Positions 9,110 to 16,726 of a stretch of 51,900 bases of DNA are shown here, piece after piece. The notes under the pieces are model-generated. The model saw only the letters and a program-made list of their open reading frames with translations. It did no database searches and was not told the DNA's origin. The translations under genes and the position numbers were made by a program. This stretch comes from Lentisphaerota bacterium (lineage in GTDB: Bacteria > Verrucomicrobiota > Lentisphaeria > Victivallales > UBA1829): NCBI GenBank assembly GCA_015061565.1, contig SUWI01000008.1, positions 1 through 51,900 on the forward strand, written 5' to 3'. Numbering within the stretch: position 1 is the stretch's first letter; each line of letters opens with the position of its first letter.

Positions 9110-9595
9110 TCAGGCTGCTCCGTAACTGAACGGTATGCCGGTGGTGGCATCGGGTTTGCAGGTGAAGACCAGCGACACCATGGACGGCGTGTCGTCTCCT
9201 TCGGCCAGGGTCATGCTCAGTCCCGGATTGAGGAACGCATTCGGGAAAGTAATGACTTCGGCGCCGGCATCGTCGGTAATGGGGACCAGCGTAACCACTT
9301 TGGAATTGGCGGCTGCAAGAATGTTGTCGCCTTTCTTGAACGCTTCGAGCATCGGCATGGCAACGGTCAGATTGCGGGATTCGATCGTGAGCTTGACGTT
9401 GTTTTTGGAGATGATCTCCGCCTGGGCTTCGTCTCCGGTTTCGTAGAGGGTGGTTTCCTTGGTCTCCACATCCGCTTCGATTTTCGGCGCGGAAGCCAGC
9501 GGTCCCAGGGAAGTGTTACCGACATTGACCAGATACTTGTAGTAGTTCAGTTTGCTTACGAGCGTGGTGATTTCTTGCGGGGTCAGTTCAGCCAT
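9110..9595 (-). CDS. Major tail tube protein (161 aa)
   Basis: The start at 9595 follows AAGGAGA. Size, beta-rich character (KLTIESRNLTVAMPMLEAF) and its place directly before the gpG/gpGT pair match the tail tube subunit of long-tailed phages. It contains LVFTCKPDATTGIPFSYG at the C-terminus, a pattern typical of tube proteins of gut siphoviruses. The call rests mostly on gene order. Confidence 0.72.
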   Translation of the reverse strand: MAELTPQEITTLVSKLNYYKYLVNVGNTSLGPLASAPKIEADVETKETTLYETGDEAQAEIISKNNVKLTIESRNLTVAMPMLEAFKKGDNILAAANSKVVTLVPITDDAGAEVITFPNAFLNPGLSMTLAEGDDTPSMVSLVFTCKPDATTGIPFSYGAA

Positions 9596-9630
9596 TATTA
9601 TTCTCCTTTTTTGGGTTGAGTCAATTATGG

Positions 9631-10014
9631 TCACGCTGTCAATACAGCGACGAGATTGACGGAGACGAAGGTCTTGACCGCGCCGCCGTCGGTGTCGTCA
9701 TACATGGCGGCGCTGCCGCGGAAGAAGAGGGATTTGACGGTGATGTGTTCGAGCAGGACGTTCCAGACGGGGATGATCCGGGGGATCATGCCGACAAAAT
9801 TCAACCCGTCGTCCCGGTCCGGATATTTGGCCAGCAGCTGGACGTTGCAGGTGACCGGCTCCATGCGGTCGGAATCAATGACGGAATCGATCCGGACGGC
9901 AATGCCGTTCTGTCCGGCCGGGATCTGTCCGCGGAAAATATCGGAATCGATCGTTCGGTTCAGCTGCTGAGCGAAAAAAGCGGTGAGATCGCGTTCTGCT
10001 TCGGTGAGGTTCAT
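9631..10014 (-). CDS. Tail terminator-like protein (127 aa)
   Basis: The start at 10014 (MNLTEAERDLTAFFAQQ) follows AGGAGC. An N-terminal helix followed by alternating strands, about 130 aa long and located between a gp10-like connector and the tail tube gene, is the standard position and shape of the tail terminator that caps the tube and joins it to the head. No direct motif is available; the call is by gene order and length. Confidence 0.6.
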   Translation of the reverse strand: MNLTEAERDLTAFFAQQLNRTIDSDIFRGQIPAGQNGIAVRIDSVIDSDRMEPVTCNVQLLAKYPDRDDGLNFVGMIPRIIPVWNVLLEHITVKSLFFRGSAAMYDDTDGGAVKTFVSVNLVAVLTA

Positions 10015-10024
10015 GGCCGGGCTC

Positions 10025-10429
10025 CTATATCTTGAGGTTGGATTTGATGATCTCTTTGATGGCGGCGCGGTTGTCGTCGATGGCCCGGGTGATGAACTTG
10101 CGGCCGACCATGACATTGACCTTGCGCTGTTTATCGAGAGATTTTTCACGGATCAGGTAAAAACCCTCGTGCATCGGGATCGCATACTGCGAAGACGGTG
10201 CATTGGACGGGATGAACAGGACCGTCGCCAGGGAGCGCTGATACTGGACGACCCGCATCGCGATGTCGGCGGTTAGGTTGCCTTCATCGACCGGAGTGCG
10301 GAGCTGGACCTGGCCGCGGAGGTAATGGCCGGTATCCTGCATGGCTTTCATGGCGGCGGCGCCGTTGGCACGGGCGGCTTCCTGAATGCGGCGGCCCATC
10401 TCGCGGGTGCTGAATCGGAATTTCGCCAT
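10025..10429 (-). CDS. HK97 gp10-like head-tail connector / tail completion protein (134 aa)
   Basis: Starts MAKFRFSTREMGRRIQEAARANG and contains VDEGNLTADI, the usual TPVDxGxL feature of gp10-family proteins, in which a helix pair is followed by this loop and beta strands. The ATG at 10429 is chosen because AAAGGAGC is well spaced from it; the ATG six bases earlier would sit directly on the ribosome site. The stop of the upstream gene overlaps this start region, so the genes are coupled. Confidence 0.7.
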   Translation of the reverse strand: MAKFRFSTREMGRRIQEAARANGAAAMKAMQDTGHYLRGQVQLRTPVDEGNLTADIAMRVVQYQRSLATVLFIPSNAPSSQYAIPMHEGFYLIREKSLDKQRKVNVMVGRKFITRAIDDNRAAIKEIIKSNLKI

Positions 10430-10431
10430 GG

Positions 10432-10755
10432 TCATGCTCCTTTGGCCGCGGCAGCGATCTTGTAGCCGAGCAGCAGACCGGAGAGATTCTTATAGACGCG
10501 GACGCCCTGGATCTCATGCGTGACGCCGTTCCAGATGATTTGTCCGGGCAGGGCAGGCGGGGAATCCAGCGGGGAGACGTAGAAAATACGTCCGGCTTCG
10601 ATGCGGCCGAAGTAATCGAGATCCGCCTGGGAGAAATCGGAGACGATCGCTTTTGCCGGGATGGATTCGGAGAAAGACGGTTTGCCGTCGGAGATGATCT
10701 GTCCCTGCAGCAGGGTGACGTCCTCGGATGCGTATTTTTCGATGATGGATGCCAT
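10432..10755 (-). CDS. Head-tail connector (head closure-like) protein (107 aa)
   Basis: The start at 10755 follows AAGGATC. The protein is small and mostly beta (IFYVSPLDSPPALPGQIIWNGVTHEIQGVRVYKNLSG), with a shape and gene position typical of head-closure proteins that sit between the adaptor and the tail terminator. The MuF-toxin 1 module separates it from the adaptor-like gene at 12,946, an unusual insertion in the connector block. Confidence 0.6.
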   Translation of the reverse strand: MASIIEKYASEDVTLLQGQIISDGKPSFSESIPAKAIVSDFSQADLDYFGRIEAGRIFYVSPLDSPPALPGQIIWNGVTHEIQGVRVYKNLSGLLLGYKIAAAAKGA

Positions 10756-10801
10756 GGAAGATCCTTTTTTCAGGAGGGCGGCAAGTCAACAGGAGCGGAC
10801 A

Positions 10802-10855
10802 CGGACAGGACGGACAGGACGGACAGGACGGACGAGACGGACGAGACGGACAGCC
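10802..10855 (+). repeat. Tandem 9-bp repeat, CGGACAGGA type (6 units)
   Basis: Six consecutive 9-bp units: three CGGACAGGA, two CGGACGAGA and one partial. It is intergenic, downstream of the candidate immunity gene of MuF-toxin 1. The same unit family (CGGACCAGA) recurs at 12,043-12,087 in the linker of that toxin, in the same orientation, so the toxin domain plus immunity gene is bracketed by related tracts. Confidence 0.9.
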
Positions 10856-10869
10856 CGGGTACCCGGGGA

Positions 10870-10943
10870 AGGTTAAAGGCGGAATGGGTTTCCCTTTAAT
10901 GAAGCGGCGATGATTAAAGGTCGCGGGCGGGAAGGTTTAATGA
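10870..10943 (+). repeat. Paired 33-bp TTAAAGG...TTTAATGA elements
   Basis: Two related 33-bp elements, 10870-10902 and 10911-10943, share the frame TTAAAGG-N17 to 18-TTTAATGA. The second matches 22271-22303, downstream of the other candidate immunity gene, at 28 of 33 positions by eye. The elements also form inverted repeats: CCTTTAAT (10893-10900) pairs with ATTAAAGG (10913-10920). There is no T-run, so they are not classic terminators. They may mark recombination boundaries of the toxin cassettes. Confidence 0.7.
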
Positions 10944-10951
10944 AAGAAAGA

Positions 10952-11284
10952 TCAATATATATGCTCTCTTCCGGCACGTTTTTCTTTGATGTCGAATTCG
11001 AGATCCCGAATCGCATCATCAACATTTGCCGGGGGGACCGGACGAAGATAAAGCGGAGAATAGATCCCTTCATACAATTCTTTATGCTGTTTAATATCAT
11101 CCACGACTGCCTGAATTTCATCAAGGTTTTTGCAGTGGTGGACAATAGCTTCCATAAACAGATCTACATTAGAAACCAGCAACGGTATTCCAAACCTTTC
11201 CGATCTTTTTTTATGCCGGTCATACCAATCAGTCAAATCGGCATGGGCTATTTTTAATCTCAATGTCTGTTCCGATTTATCCAT
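10952..11284 (-). CDS. Candidate immunity protein for MuF-toxin 1 (110 aa)
   Basis: Starts MDKSEQTLRLKIAHADLTDWY and overlaps the 3' end of the MuF-toxin gene by 25 bp, the usual coupling for toxin-immunity pairs. It is mostly helical, with charged stretches (ADLTDWYDRHKKRSERFG, DLEFDIKEKRAG). No known domain is recognised. It lies inside the head-tail connector block, where no structural gene of this kind is expected, and has no relative next to the second MuF gene, whose downstream gene is different. Immunity function is inferred from position. Confidence 0.6.
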   Translation of the reverse strand: MDKSEQTLRLKIAHADLTDWYDRHKKRSERFGIPLLVSNVDLFMEAIVHHCKNLDEIQAVVDDIKQHKELYEGIYSPLYLRPVPPANVDDAIRDLEFDIKEKRAGREHIY

Positions 11285-12939
11285 TGAACCAACTCTTTTT
11301 CATTATCGAAGAAATCATTTGTAAATAATTCAAAATCCGGAGACAATCCCTGCTGTTTCATTTCCTGTAAAAAGAAATCCGTGATACTGTTCAATTTAGC
11401 ATCTCTCGGCAATTTTACAACTTCCCTGCAGAGGAAATTCTGATATTTTTTTCTGCACCCCAAGGCATCCGCAATATTGCGCAAGCGGGAAACCTGTGCA
11501 CGATATCCCCTGGCATTGGACTGAATGTATTTTACCCCTTCTTCCGAAAGATTGAACCCCAGTGCGGCAGCTTCCCGTTTCAGATGTCGTCTGGTAAATT
11601 CTTCATTGGCAACTTCCGTTGCATACATTACGTAAATGTTTTCTTCCTCCTCTTTTCCCTGGGATTGCCGGAGGTGATTGATTTCGTGAATAATTACTTC
11701 GATCGCATGAAGTTCGTCATGGGAAAAATCGTTTTTGCCGGTTTTTGCTTTGGCGTATGCGGCATTCAAATGGAAGGCCGTTCCTTTGGACAAACAGATA
11801 TTCCCATTCCGATCTGCTTCTCCACCGATTTCGTCAGGATATTCTTTCACACTAACCGAGTTGATTTTTCCCAGTGCATCATCTGTCAATCGAGTTATCT
11901 TTGTATCGATAATCTTGTCACGCAGGTCATTATCAAGATGATCTGCCGTCTGTTTCGATTCATAAACCCCCAGTGACTGTTGGCGATTGGCGGACGCATA
12001 AGATCCCGTCATTGACTGACCTGTTGAATTATTCGGAAGGGTCAGACCAGACGGACTTGACGGACCAGACGGACCGGTCGGACGGGAGGTTTTCTCCTGG
12101 GACTTCCCGAATTCCTTTTCGATGATGTAATCGGGGACGGCGCTGTAACTGTGGGTGCAGTTCGGATGGAAGACGCCGGCGGCTTCCAGATCGTCCTTCG
12201 TCGGCAATCCATATTTGTTAGGGCCGATGGAAAAATACTGCCCTTCATATTTGGCACAGGCTTCGCAGCAATGGCCGGAGACCGAAAGCAGCATGATATT
12301 GTAACCCTGTTCGGCACATTCCTGTTCGTAGGAATCGCGGGCGCCGTTCATGAGTTCGGTTCTGGCCAGCATCTCGAAATAGGATTTGTGGGACCACTTG
12401 CGGCCGGCGATGTCGGTGAACTGGAAACCGGGAACCTGCAGCGCTTCATTTTCGAGACGTTCGGAAACCTGTCGGCGGGTTTCCCCGGTGATCGCGGCCT
12501 CGCGGAAAACTTTCGCGGAAAAGTTCCTGAGCTGCCGGATGTGGTCGAATGACATCTTGTCGGTGCGGAGCGCGACGTTGTTATAAACGGAATCCAGAGC
12601 ATTCTGAATGCGGCGGGTGTCCGGGCCGCCGAGGACGTTCTGCCAGACGCCGGACCGGGTAAGATCCGCTTTGGCGCGGTCGTATCCCGCCTGATATTCC
12701 TGCGGGAGGAAATGGTCGAACTGCGCGTTGATGGAATCGCCCCACTGGTGATACATGGCGGTCAAGGTGCGTTCGAGTTTCGCCACGTTCACGTAGGACC
12801 AGGGAGCGTTCGGATGGTCGGCAATATGATCCAGCAGACGGGCACGGATGTCATTGCGGGCGCGGTCGCAGACGGAATCGATCTTTTCGACCGCGGCGTG
12901 GATGTGCGCGGTGATCGGGTTCGGGCGAGGTCTGGCCAT
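11260..12939 (-). CDS. MuF minor head protein fused to HExxH metallopeptidase-like domain (MuF polymorphic toxin 1, 559 aa)
   Basis: Residues 1-278 form an SPP1 gp7/Mu gpF-type minor head protein, with the typical segment FEMLARTELMNGARDSYE near 188 and a Cys pair HCCEAC near 223. After a Gly-Pro-Ser linker (about 287-300, encoded by 9-bp tandem repeats) comes a separate C-terminal domain with HEINH at about 418-422 and downstream Glu residues (TEVANEE, about 441-447) that could complete a zinc site. Family knowledge: MuF proteins with variable C-terminal toxin domains and a downstream immunity gene are a known class in temperate phages. The first 278 residues are almost the same as in the gene at 22,555-24,342, while the C-terminus differs. 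Toxin activity is inferred; an injected host-takeover protease is an alternative. Confidence 0.8.
   Translation of the reverse strand: MARPRPNPITAHIHAAVEKIDSVCDRARNDIRARLLDHIADHPNAPWSYVNVAKLERTLTAMYHQWGDSINAQFDHFLPQEYQAGYDRAKADLTRSGVWQNVLGGPDTRRIQNALDSVYNNVALRTDKMSFDHIRQLRNFSAKVFREAAITGETRRQVSERLENEALQVPGFQFTDIAGRKWSHKSYFEMLARTELMNGARDSYEQECAEQGYNIMLLSVSGHCCEACAKYEGQYFSIGPNKYGLPTKDDLEAAGVFHPNCTHSYSAVPDYIIEKEFGKSQEKTSRPTGPSGPSSPSGLTLPNNSTGQSMTGSYASANRQQSLGVYESKQTADHLDNDLRDKIIDTKITRLTDDALGKINSVSVKEYPDEIGGEADRNGNICLSKGTAFHLNAAYAKAKTGKNDFSHDELHAIEVIIHEINHLRQSQGKEEEENIYVMYATEVANEEFTRRHLKREAAALGFNLSEEGVKYIQSNARGYRAQVSRLRNIADALGCRKKYQNFLCREVVKLPRDAKLNSITDFFLQEMKQQGLSPDFELFTNDFFDNEKELVQWINRNRH
12043..12087 (+). 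repeat. Tandem 9-bp repeat inside MuF-toxin 1 linker
   Basis: Five 9-bp units (CAGACCAGA, CGGACTTGA, CGGACCAGA, CGGACCGGT, CGGACGGGA). On the coding strand they give a collagen-like Gly-Pro-Ser linker exactly between the head-protein part and the HExxH domain. The unit family is the same as at 10,802-10,855. Confidence 0.85.
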
Positions 12940-12945
12940 GCGGAA

Positions 12946-13329
12946 TTATCCCCGGCCGACGCGGACCAGAGTGGGAGAACAGGCCCGGCGGGCGGCGTCG
13001 ATGAAGACTTTGGCGAAGGAGCCGAATCCGGATCCGGAAAGGAGCGAATAGGAGACGGAGAGGTCGCCGACGGATTCGCCGGTGACGACCTTGCCTTCCT
13101 TCATGGATTCGTAGTTGTGGGCGAGGAAGACGGCCTGTTCGGCGATGGCCATGGTGACGGACGGGACCAGCAGAGGGACGGCGGACAGGTTGAGTTCGGC
13201 CAGCACCTGATTTTTCGCCATGGTGACGGCGGCGGCTTTTTCCTCGTTGGAGCGGGCGGACCAGAACGCGGCATCCATGTGCGCGGCCAAATATTCATTG
13301 ACCGCGGCGATCAGTTCGGCATCGGTCAT
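12946..13329 (-). CDS. Head-tail adaptor-like protein (127 aa)
   Basis: The start at 13329 follows GGAGCAC and overlaps the previous stop (ATGA). It is mostly helical, with MTDAELIAAVNEYLAAHMDAAFW at the N-terminus, the pattern of gp6-like adaptors that dock on the portal after packaging. A conserved-looking middle part (LLVPSVTMAIAEQAVFLAHNYE) also fits. Gene order (capsid, small protein, adaptor, connectors) supports this. Confidence 0.65.
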   Translation of the reverse strand: MTDAELIAAVNEYLAAHMDAAFWSARSNEEKAAAVTMAKNQVLAELNLSAVPLLVPSVTMAIAEQAVFLAHNYESMKEGKVVTGESVGDLSVSYSLLSGSGFGSFAKVFIDAARRACSPTLVRVGRG

Positions 13330-13628
13330 CGGCAGTGCTCCGTCGCGTATTTTTTGAGGATGTCATATTCTCTGCGGGAACGCGGGGTGTAGAATCCCTG
13401 GGTGTAACTGATGCAGAGTTCCGGGCACCATCCGGAGGATTCGAAACGGAGGGTCGGGATCTTGACCGGATCCGGATCGGCGGGAGCGGAAACGGGATCC
13501 GGGACGGCGGGTTTGCTCTTGTGATACGGAGCGGCGATCTCGGCGAGCTGTTTGAAGGTGTAAGCATCGACCGGCGCGAGCTGGACGCCGGATTTGACAA
13601 GCGATTCGTAAAGCTGCTGTTTGGTCAT
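13326..13628 (-). CDS. Small protein after the major capsid gene, unknown (100 aa)
   Basis: The start at 13628 (MTKQQLYESLVKSGVQLAPV) follows AAAGGAATTCGAAC. The first 40 residues form a helical SAP/HeH-like segment (TKQQLYESL...DAYTFKQLAEIAAPY), common in phage proteins next to the capsid gene and possibly nucleic-acid or head binding. A Pro/Asp linker and a short C-terminal part with two Cys (WCPELCISY) follow. Coupled to the adaptor gene by ATGA. Confidence 0.6.
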   Translation of the reverse strand: MTKQQLYESLVKSGVQLAPVDAYTFKQLAEIAAPYHKSKPAVPDPVSAPADPDPVKIPTLRFESSGWCPELCISYTQGFYTPRSRREYDILKKYATEHCR

Positions 13629-13704
13629 GTTCGAATTCCTTTCGATACAAAAATGGCAGCCCGGCGACATGGAGAGGAAACGCCGGACTGCCCGGGGTGC
13701 GGGA

Positions 13705-15126
13705 TTACTGTTTGATCCAGGCGGAACCGTTGGACGCCCAGACTTCATCCTTGACCGCGGTGGTGATCTTGGTGCCGGAGGTCCAGGCGGTGCCGATCAG
13801 GACGCGGAGACCGATGTTGGCGGCCGCGGCGGCGGGCACGTCAGCATCCGCGTGGACGGTGATCTGCTGATAGGTCGGGATCGGATTCCCGGCGGCGACG
13901 GGGAGACTGACGCCGTCGCCGACGCCCTGAATCTGGATCTTGTGGACCTTTTCGGAGGGGCCGCCGTCGACGCCGTAGAGATAGGTGTGGTCGCGGCCGA
14001 CGTCCTCGATGAGGTAACCGAGCGAGCCCTGAATGGACTTGCGGGATTCGCGGCTGGATCCGGCGGGTTCATCCTTGACGGCGAGTCCGTCATTGGTCAG
14101 CCACTGTTTCTTGCAGCTGGACAGTTTGACGATCGGGATGATGTCGTCCGGGATGTCCTGATCGACGACGATGTTCAGCTTGCGGCCTTCGTAGTCGTAG
14201 GCGTTGGCGTAGATGCCGCCGGCGGTGTGCTGATTGCGGTCGGAGGTCATGACTTCATCGATGTTGCACGCGCCGAGCAGATTGTTCAGGAACGCCTTGT
14301 TCGTGGTCGAGCAGAGGATCGTGTCGGGCTGGCCGCCGCGGTCGAAGACTTCTTTCAGCGCGGCTTTGATCTTGGCGTCGGTAATCGCGCCGGCCGCGTT
14401 GTATTTGAGGACGGTGCGGGTGCCGCCGTTGGTGTCGGAGAGCTGCTGGAGCAGACCGGCGGACATCCAGCGTCCGGCAGCGGATTCGGCGCGCTGCTTG
14501 CGGCCGTAGATGGCGGACCGGGCGAGCAGCCGGGAGACGTTGGTCATGTGTTCGGAGTAGAGGACGACGGTGGCATTGGCGGGATCGAGCCCCTTGCCGA
14601 CCAGTTCGGCGTGCTTGGTCCATTCCATGACCTCGAACACGGTATGGATGAAGTTGGTGTATTTGGTGGTGGTGTTGTTGGCGCTTTCGACCAGTTTCAG
14701 ATCGACGTCGTCGCCGGCGAAGGAAACGACTTTGAAGGGCGTGGCGGCGTCGTGCGCGGCGGCGGTGGTTCCGCCGGCACCGCGGGTCCAGACGGAAATC
14801 GTATTGGTCGAACGATCCACGGCCTTGACGATGACGTATTCATTTTCAATTTTCAGGACGTGTCCGATGGTCAGACCTTTTGCGGCGGCGGCGGAAACGG
14901 AAAGACCGGTCGTGTCGTCATCATCCCAGGAACTGGCGCCGAGGACGCCGTCGCGGAGATTGTCTTCGCGGGAATAAATCTCGAATTCCTTGGTGGTGAG
15001 AGCGGTGACCGGAGCGGACATTGCCTGATAGAAGACGCCGCAGTAAGGGCCGGGCTGAATCGCTTTTGCGACGCCCATGATGACGGGATCGGAGAAGAAG
15101 TTGAACTGACCAAATTCAAAAGCCAT
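13705..15126 (-). CDS. Major capsid protein (DUF5309/SU10-like family, 473 aa)
   Basis: The main head protein. Features typical of the DUF5309-type major capsids of gut phages are visible: long N-terminal region with PVTALTTKEFEIYSRED, the helical segment FEVMEWTKHAELVGKG, YGRKQRAESAAGRWMSAGLLQQL, and the C-terminal DDIIPIVKLSSCKKQW strand region. The last 90 residues (VSLPVAAGNPIPTYQQ...NGSAWIKQ) look like an added surface or decoration domain. The scaffold gene lies directly upstream and connectors follow. The ribosome site is GGAGGTATATC. Confidence 0.88.
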   Translation of the reverse strand: MAFEFGQFNFFSDPVIMGVAKAIQPGPYCGVFYQAMSAPVTALTTKEFEIYSREDNLRDGVLGASSWDDDDTTGLSVSAAAAKGLTIGHVLKIENEYVIVKAVDRSTNTISVWTRGAGGTTAAAHDAATPFKVVSFAGDDVDLKLVESANNTTTKYTNFIHTVFEVMEWTKHAELVGKGLDPANATVVLYSEHMTNVSRLLARSAIYGRKQRAESAAGRWMSAGLLQQLSDTNGGTRTVLKYNAAGAITDAKIKAALKEVFDRGGQPDTILCSTTNKAFLNNLLGACNIDEVMTSDRNQHTAGGIYANAYDYEGRKLNIVVDQDIPDDIIPIVKLSSCKKQWLTNDGLAVKDEPAGSSRESRKSIQGSLGYLIEDVGRDHTYLYGVDGGPSEKVHKIQIQGVGDGVSLPVAAGNPIPTYQQITVHADADVPAAAAANIGLRVLIGTAWTSGTKITTAVKDEVWASNGSAWIKQ

Positions 15127-15138
15127 GATATACCTCCT

Positions 15139-15789
15139 TTATTCGGGTTTTGGCTGATTGCTGTCTGCCGGCGGCTGACTCTGTCCGTTCTGAAGGCGGA
15201 TGAGTTCGGAAACTTCGATCATGGAAAGTTCCTTTTTGCCGAGCAGTTCCTTGATGCGCTGCTGACCGGCGGCAGCGTTGGACGAGGTTTCTTTGCCGGG
15301 ACCGGAGCCGGATCCGGGATGAGCATCGGACTGGAAGTGCGAGGGGACGGAGGTTTCGAGCTCCTTGAAGAACTGCGAGACGGCCGCTTCGTCTTTCAGG
15401 TCGAGCTGCTTTTTCGTGATGAGATATTCAAGGTATTCGGGATTGTCGAATTTGTGGGCGGAAGCGAGTTTACCGACTTCGGCGGTGAAATCGCGGGCGG
15501 TGATCTGCCGGCGGGCTTCATCGCGTTCTTTGGTTAGATCGTCGACCTGCTTCTGCAGTTTGGCGAGCTGTTTCTCGGAATCCTTCTTGGCCTTGTCCGC
15601 TTCGGAGAGGCCGTTCGCTTCGAGGTTCTCCACCTTTTCGGCTTCCTTCTTCTTGGCGATTTCGGCGTCCAGACGGGATTTCGGGATGCGGTCGGTCGAT
15701 TCGGGATCGAATTTACCGATGAACTCCTTTTCCTCGTCGGTGAGCGTTTTGCCTTCGGCAATCTTCTTGAGAATTTCCTTGATGTCCAT
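15139..15789 (-). CDS. Head scaffolding protein (216 aa)
   Basis: A highly charged Lys/Glu-rich coiled coil (about residues 40-105, EIAKKKEAEKVENLEANG...) with an unstructured C-terminal tail (GSGSGPGKETSS) and a final short helix, the typical layout of capsid scaffolds that guide assembly and are then removed. It lies immediately before the major capsid gene. AAAAGGAG precedes the ATG at 15789. Confidence 0.85.
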   Translation of the reverse strand: MDIKEILKKIAEGKTLTDEEKEFIGKFDPESTDRIPKSRLDAEIAKKKEAEKVENLEANGLSEADKAKKDSEKQLAKLQKQVDDLTKERDEARRQITARDFTAEVGKLASAHKFDNPEYLEYLITKKQLDLKDEAAVSQFFKELETSVPSHFQSDAHPGSGSGPGKETSSNAAAGQQRIKELLGKKELSMIEVSELIRLQNGQSQPPADSNQPKPE

Positions 15790-15899
15790 GCGAACTCCTT
15801 TTAAGTCTGGGGGTGACTGCTGTTTTTAACGTGCCTGATGCACGGGGTTCAATAAAAAAACGGCTTGTCAACATATTTTATTTGACGTTCCTTCCTTTA

Positions 15900-15930
15900 T
15901 TGACTTGCATTTTTTCCAATGCAGTGTATT
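15900..15930 (+). promoter_or_regulatory. Candidate promoter for plus-strand moron
   Basis: TTGACT (15900-15905) and TGTATT (15925-15930) with a 19-base spacer, slightly long, upstream of the plus-strand gene pair at 15,954. The pair is antisense to the late operon, so a promoter of its own is expected. Confidence 0.5.
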
Positions 15931-15953
15931 TTAAAGAAAAGGAGGAGACCGCA

Positions 15954-16217
15954 ATGGCTGCAAAGATCAGAATTTTTATCTCGGAGTTATTCGACTGGGA
16001 TGCGGAACGGCGTCACAGACGGCATGAAGCTGCTCTGATAATGAAACATATCCGTCAGATCCGGCAGAGAAACCGCAGGATTTCGGCTGAAATCGATGCT
16101 GACCTTTCTGAAAGCCCCATGAGCAAAACCGGGAAAAAACTTTCCGCGTCGATGAAGAAAGCGTATGACCGTCTTCCCGCGGAAGATCAGAAAATGCTGT
16201 CCGGAGTCGGAGCATGA
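15954..16217 (+). CDS. Small moron protein, unknown (87 aa)
   Basis: The start at 15954 (MAAKIRIFISELFDWDAERR) follows a strong GGAGGAGA site. The protein is basic and helical (RRHRRHEAALIMKHIRQIRQRNRR). The gene runs against the late operon, between scaffold and portal, and overlaps the next plus-strand gene as ATGA. Such oppositely oriented pairs in a structural operon are typical morons expressed in the lysogen. Function is unknown; it may be a partner of the membrane protein encoded next. Confidence 0.7.
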   Translation: MAAKIRIFISELFDWDAERRHRRHEAALIMKHIRQIRQRNRRISAEIDADLSESPMSKTGKKLSASMKKAYDRLPAEDQKMLSGVGA

Positions 16218-16726
16218 GCAAGAAACCGGTTCCGATGCGCCCTCCGTCAGGGAAGACTCCTCCGACGCCCGCGCAACAGAAGGTTCTAATAAATCAGGAT
16301 TCATACCAGATTCCCGATATATTGAATGACAAGTCGGTTATTTCCGTAACACAAGCCAAAAGTTACAGTGGGCCGTTACCATCTCCGCAGACCATGGAAG
16401 AATTCAAGAAACTCGGTGTGCTGGATGATATTATGACGGATTTCCGGGAAACTTCCAAAGCGATGAATCTGGAAAGGACAGCCCGGGCAAACGAGATTCA
16501 AAATCACAGCGAATGCGAGAGGCGGTTGACCATTTCGCGCTGCCGCAACGAATCGATTTCCAATTGGAAACACCTTGGTGCAGTTTTTATCGTCCTCGGA
16601 TTCATGATTTATCTCGGGATTCAGGGAATCGAACTATTGAAAGCAGGAAATACCATTGCCGGCAGTTTGATCCTGGGCGGCGGCTTCTTCGGTGTTTTGA
16701 CCGTGATTGTTAAATCCAGACGTTAA
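16214..16726 (+). CDS. DUF2335-like membrane protein (170 aa)
   Basis: The N-terminal part is Pro-rich and contains YSGPLPSPQTMEEFKKLG; a helical stretch (NLERTARANEIQNHSECERR) leads to two membrane segments at about 122-140 and 147-164. This layout (PxPxxLxxY-like motif, charged helix, hairpin of two membrane helices) matches DUF2335 proteins, small inner-membrane proteins of unknown function often found in mobile elements. Coupled to the upstream moron gene and convergent with the portal gene, sharing the palindromic TTAA at their stops. Confidence 0.7.
   Translation: MSKKPVPMRPPSGKTPPTPAQQKVLINQDSYQIPDILNDKSVISVTQAKSYSGPLPSPQTMEEFKKLGVLDDIMTDFRETSKAMNLERTARANEIQNHSECERRLTISRCRNESISNWKHLGAVFIVLGFMIYLGIQGIELLKAGNTIAGSLILGGGFFGVLTVIVKSRR

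Noticed and set aside
10802-10855. Possible CRISPR array
   Set aside because: Units are 9 bp and contiguous with no spacers; it is a simple tandem repeat, and no cas genes are present.
13621-15537. Plus-strand open frame of more than 600 codons opposite the capsid and scaffold genes
   Set aside because: Gly/Asp/Val-rich composition typical of the reverse complement of GC-rich genes; the minus strand encodes the capsid and scaffold.
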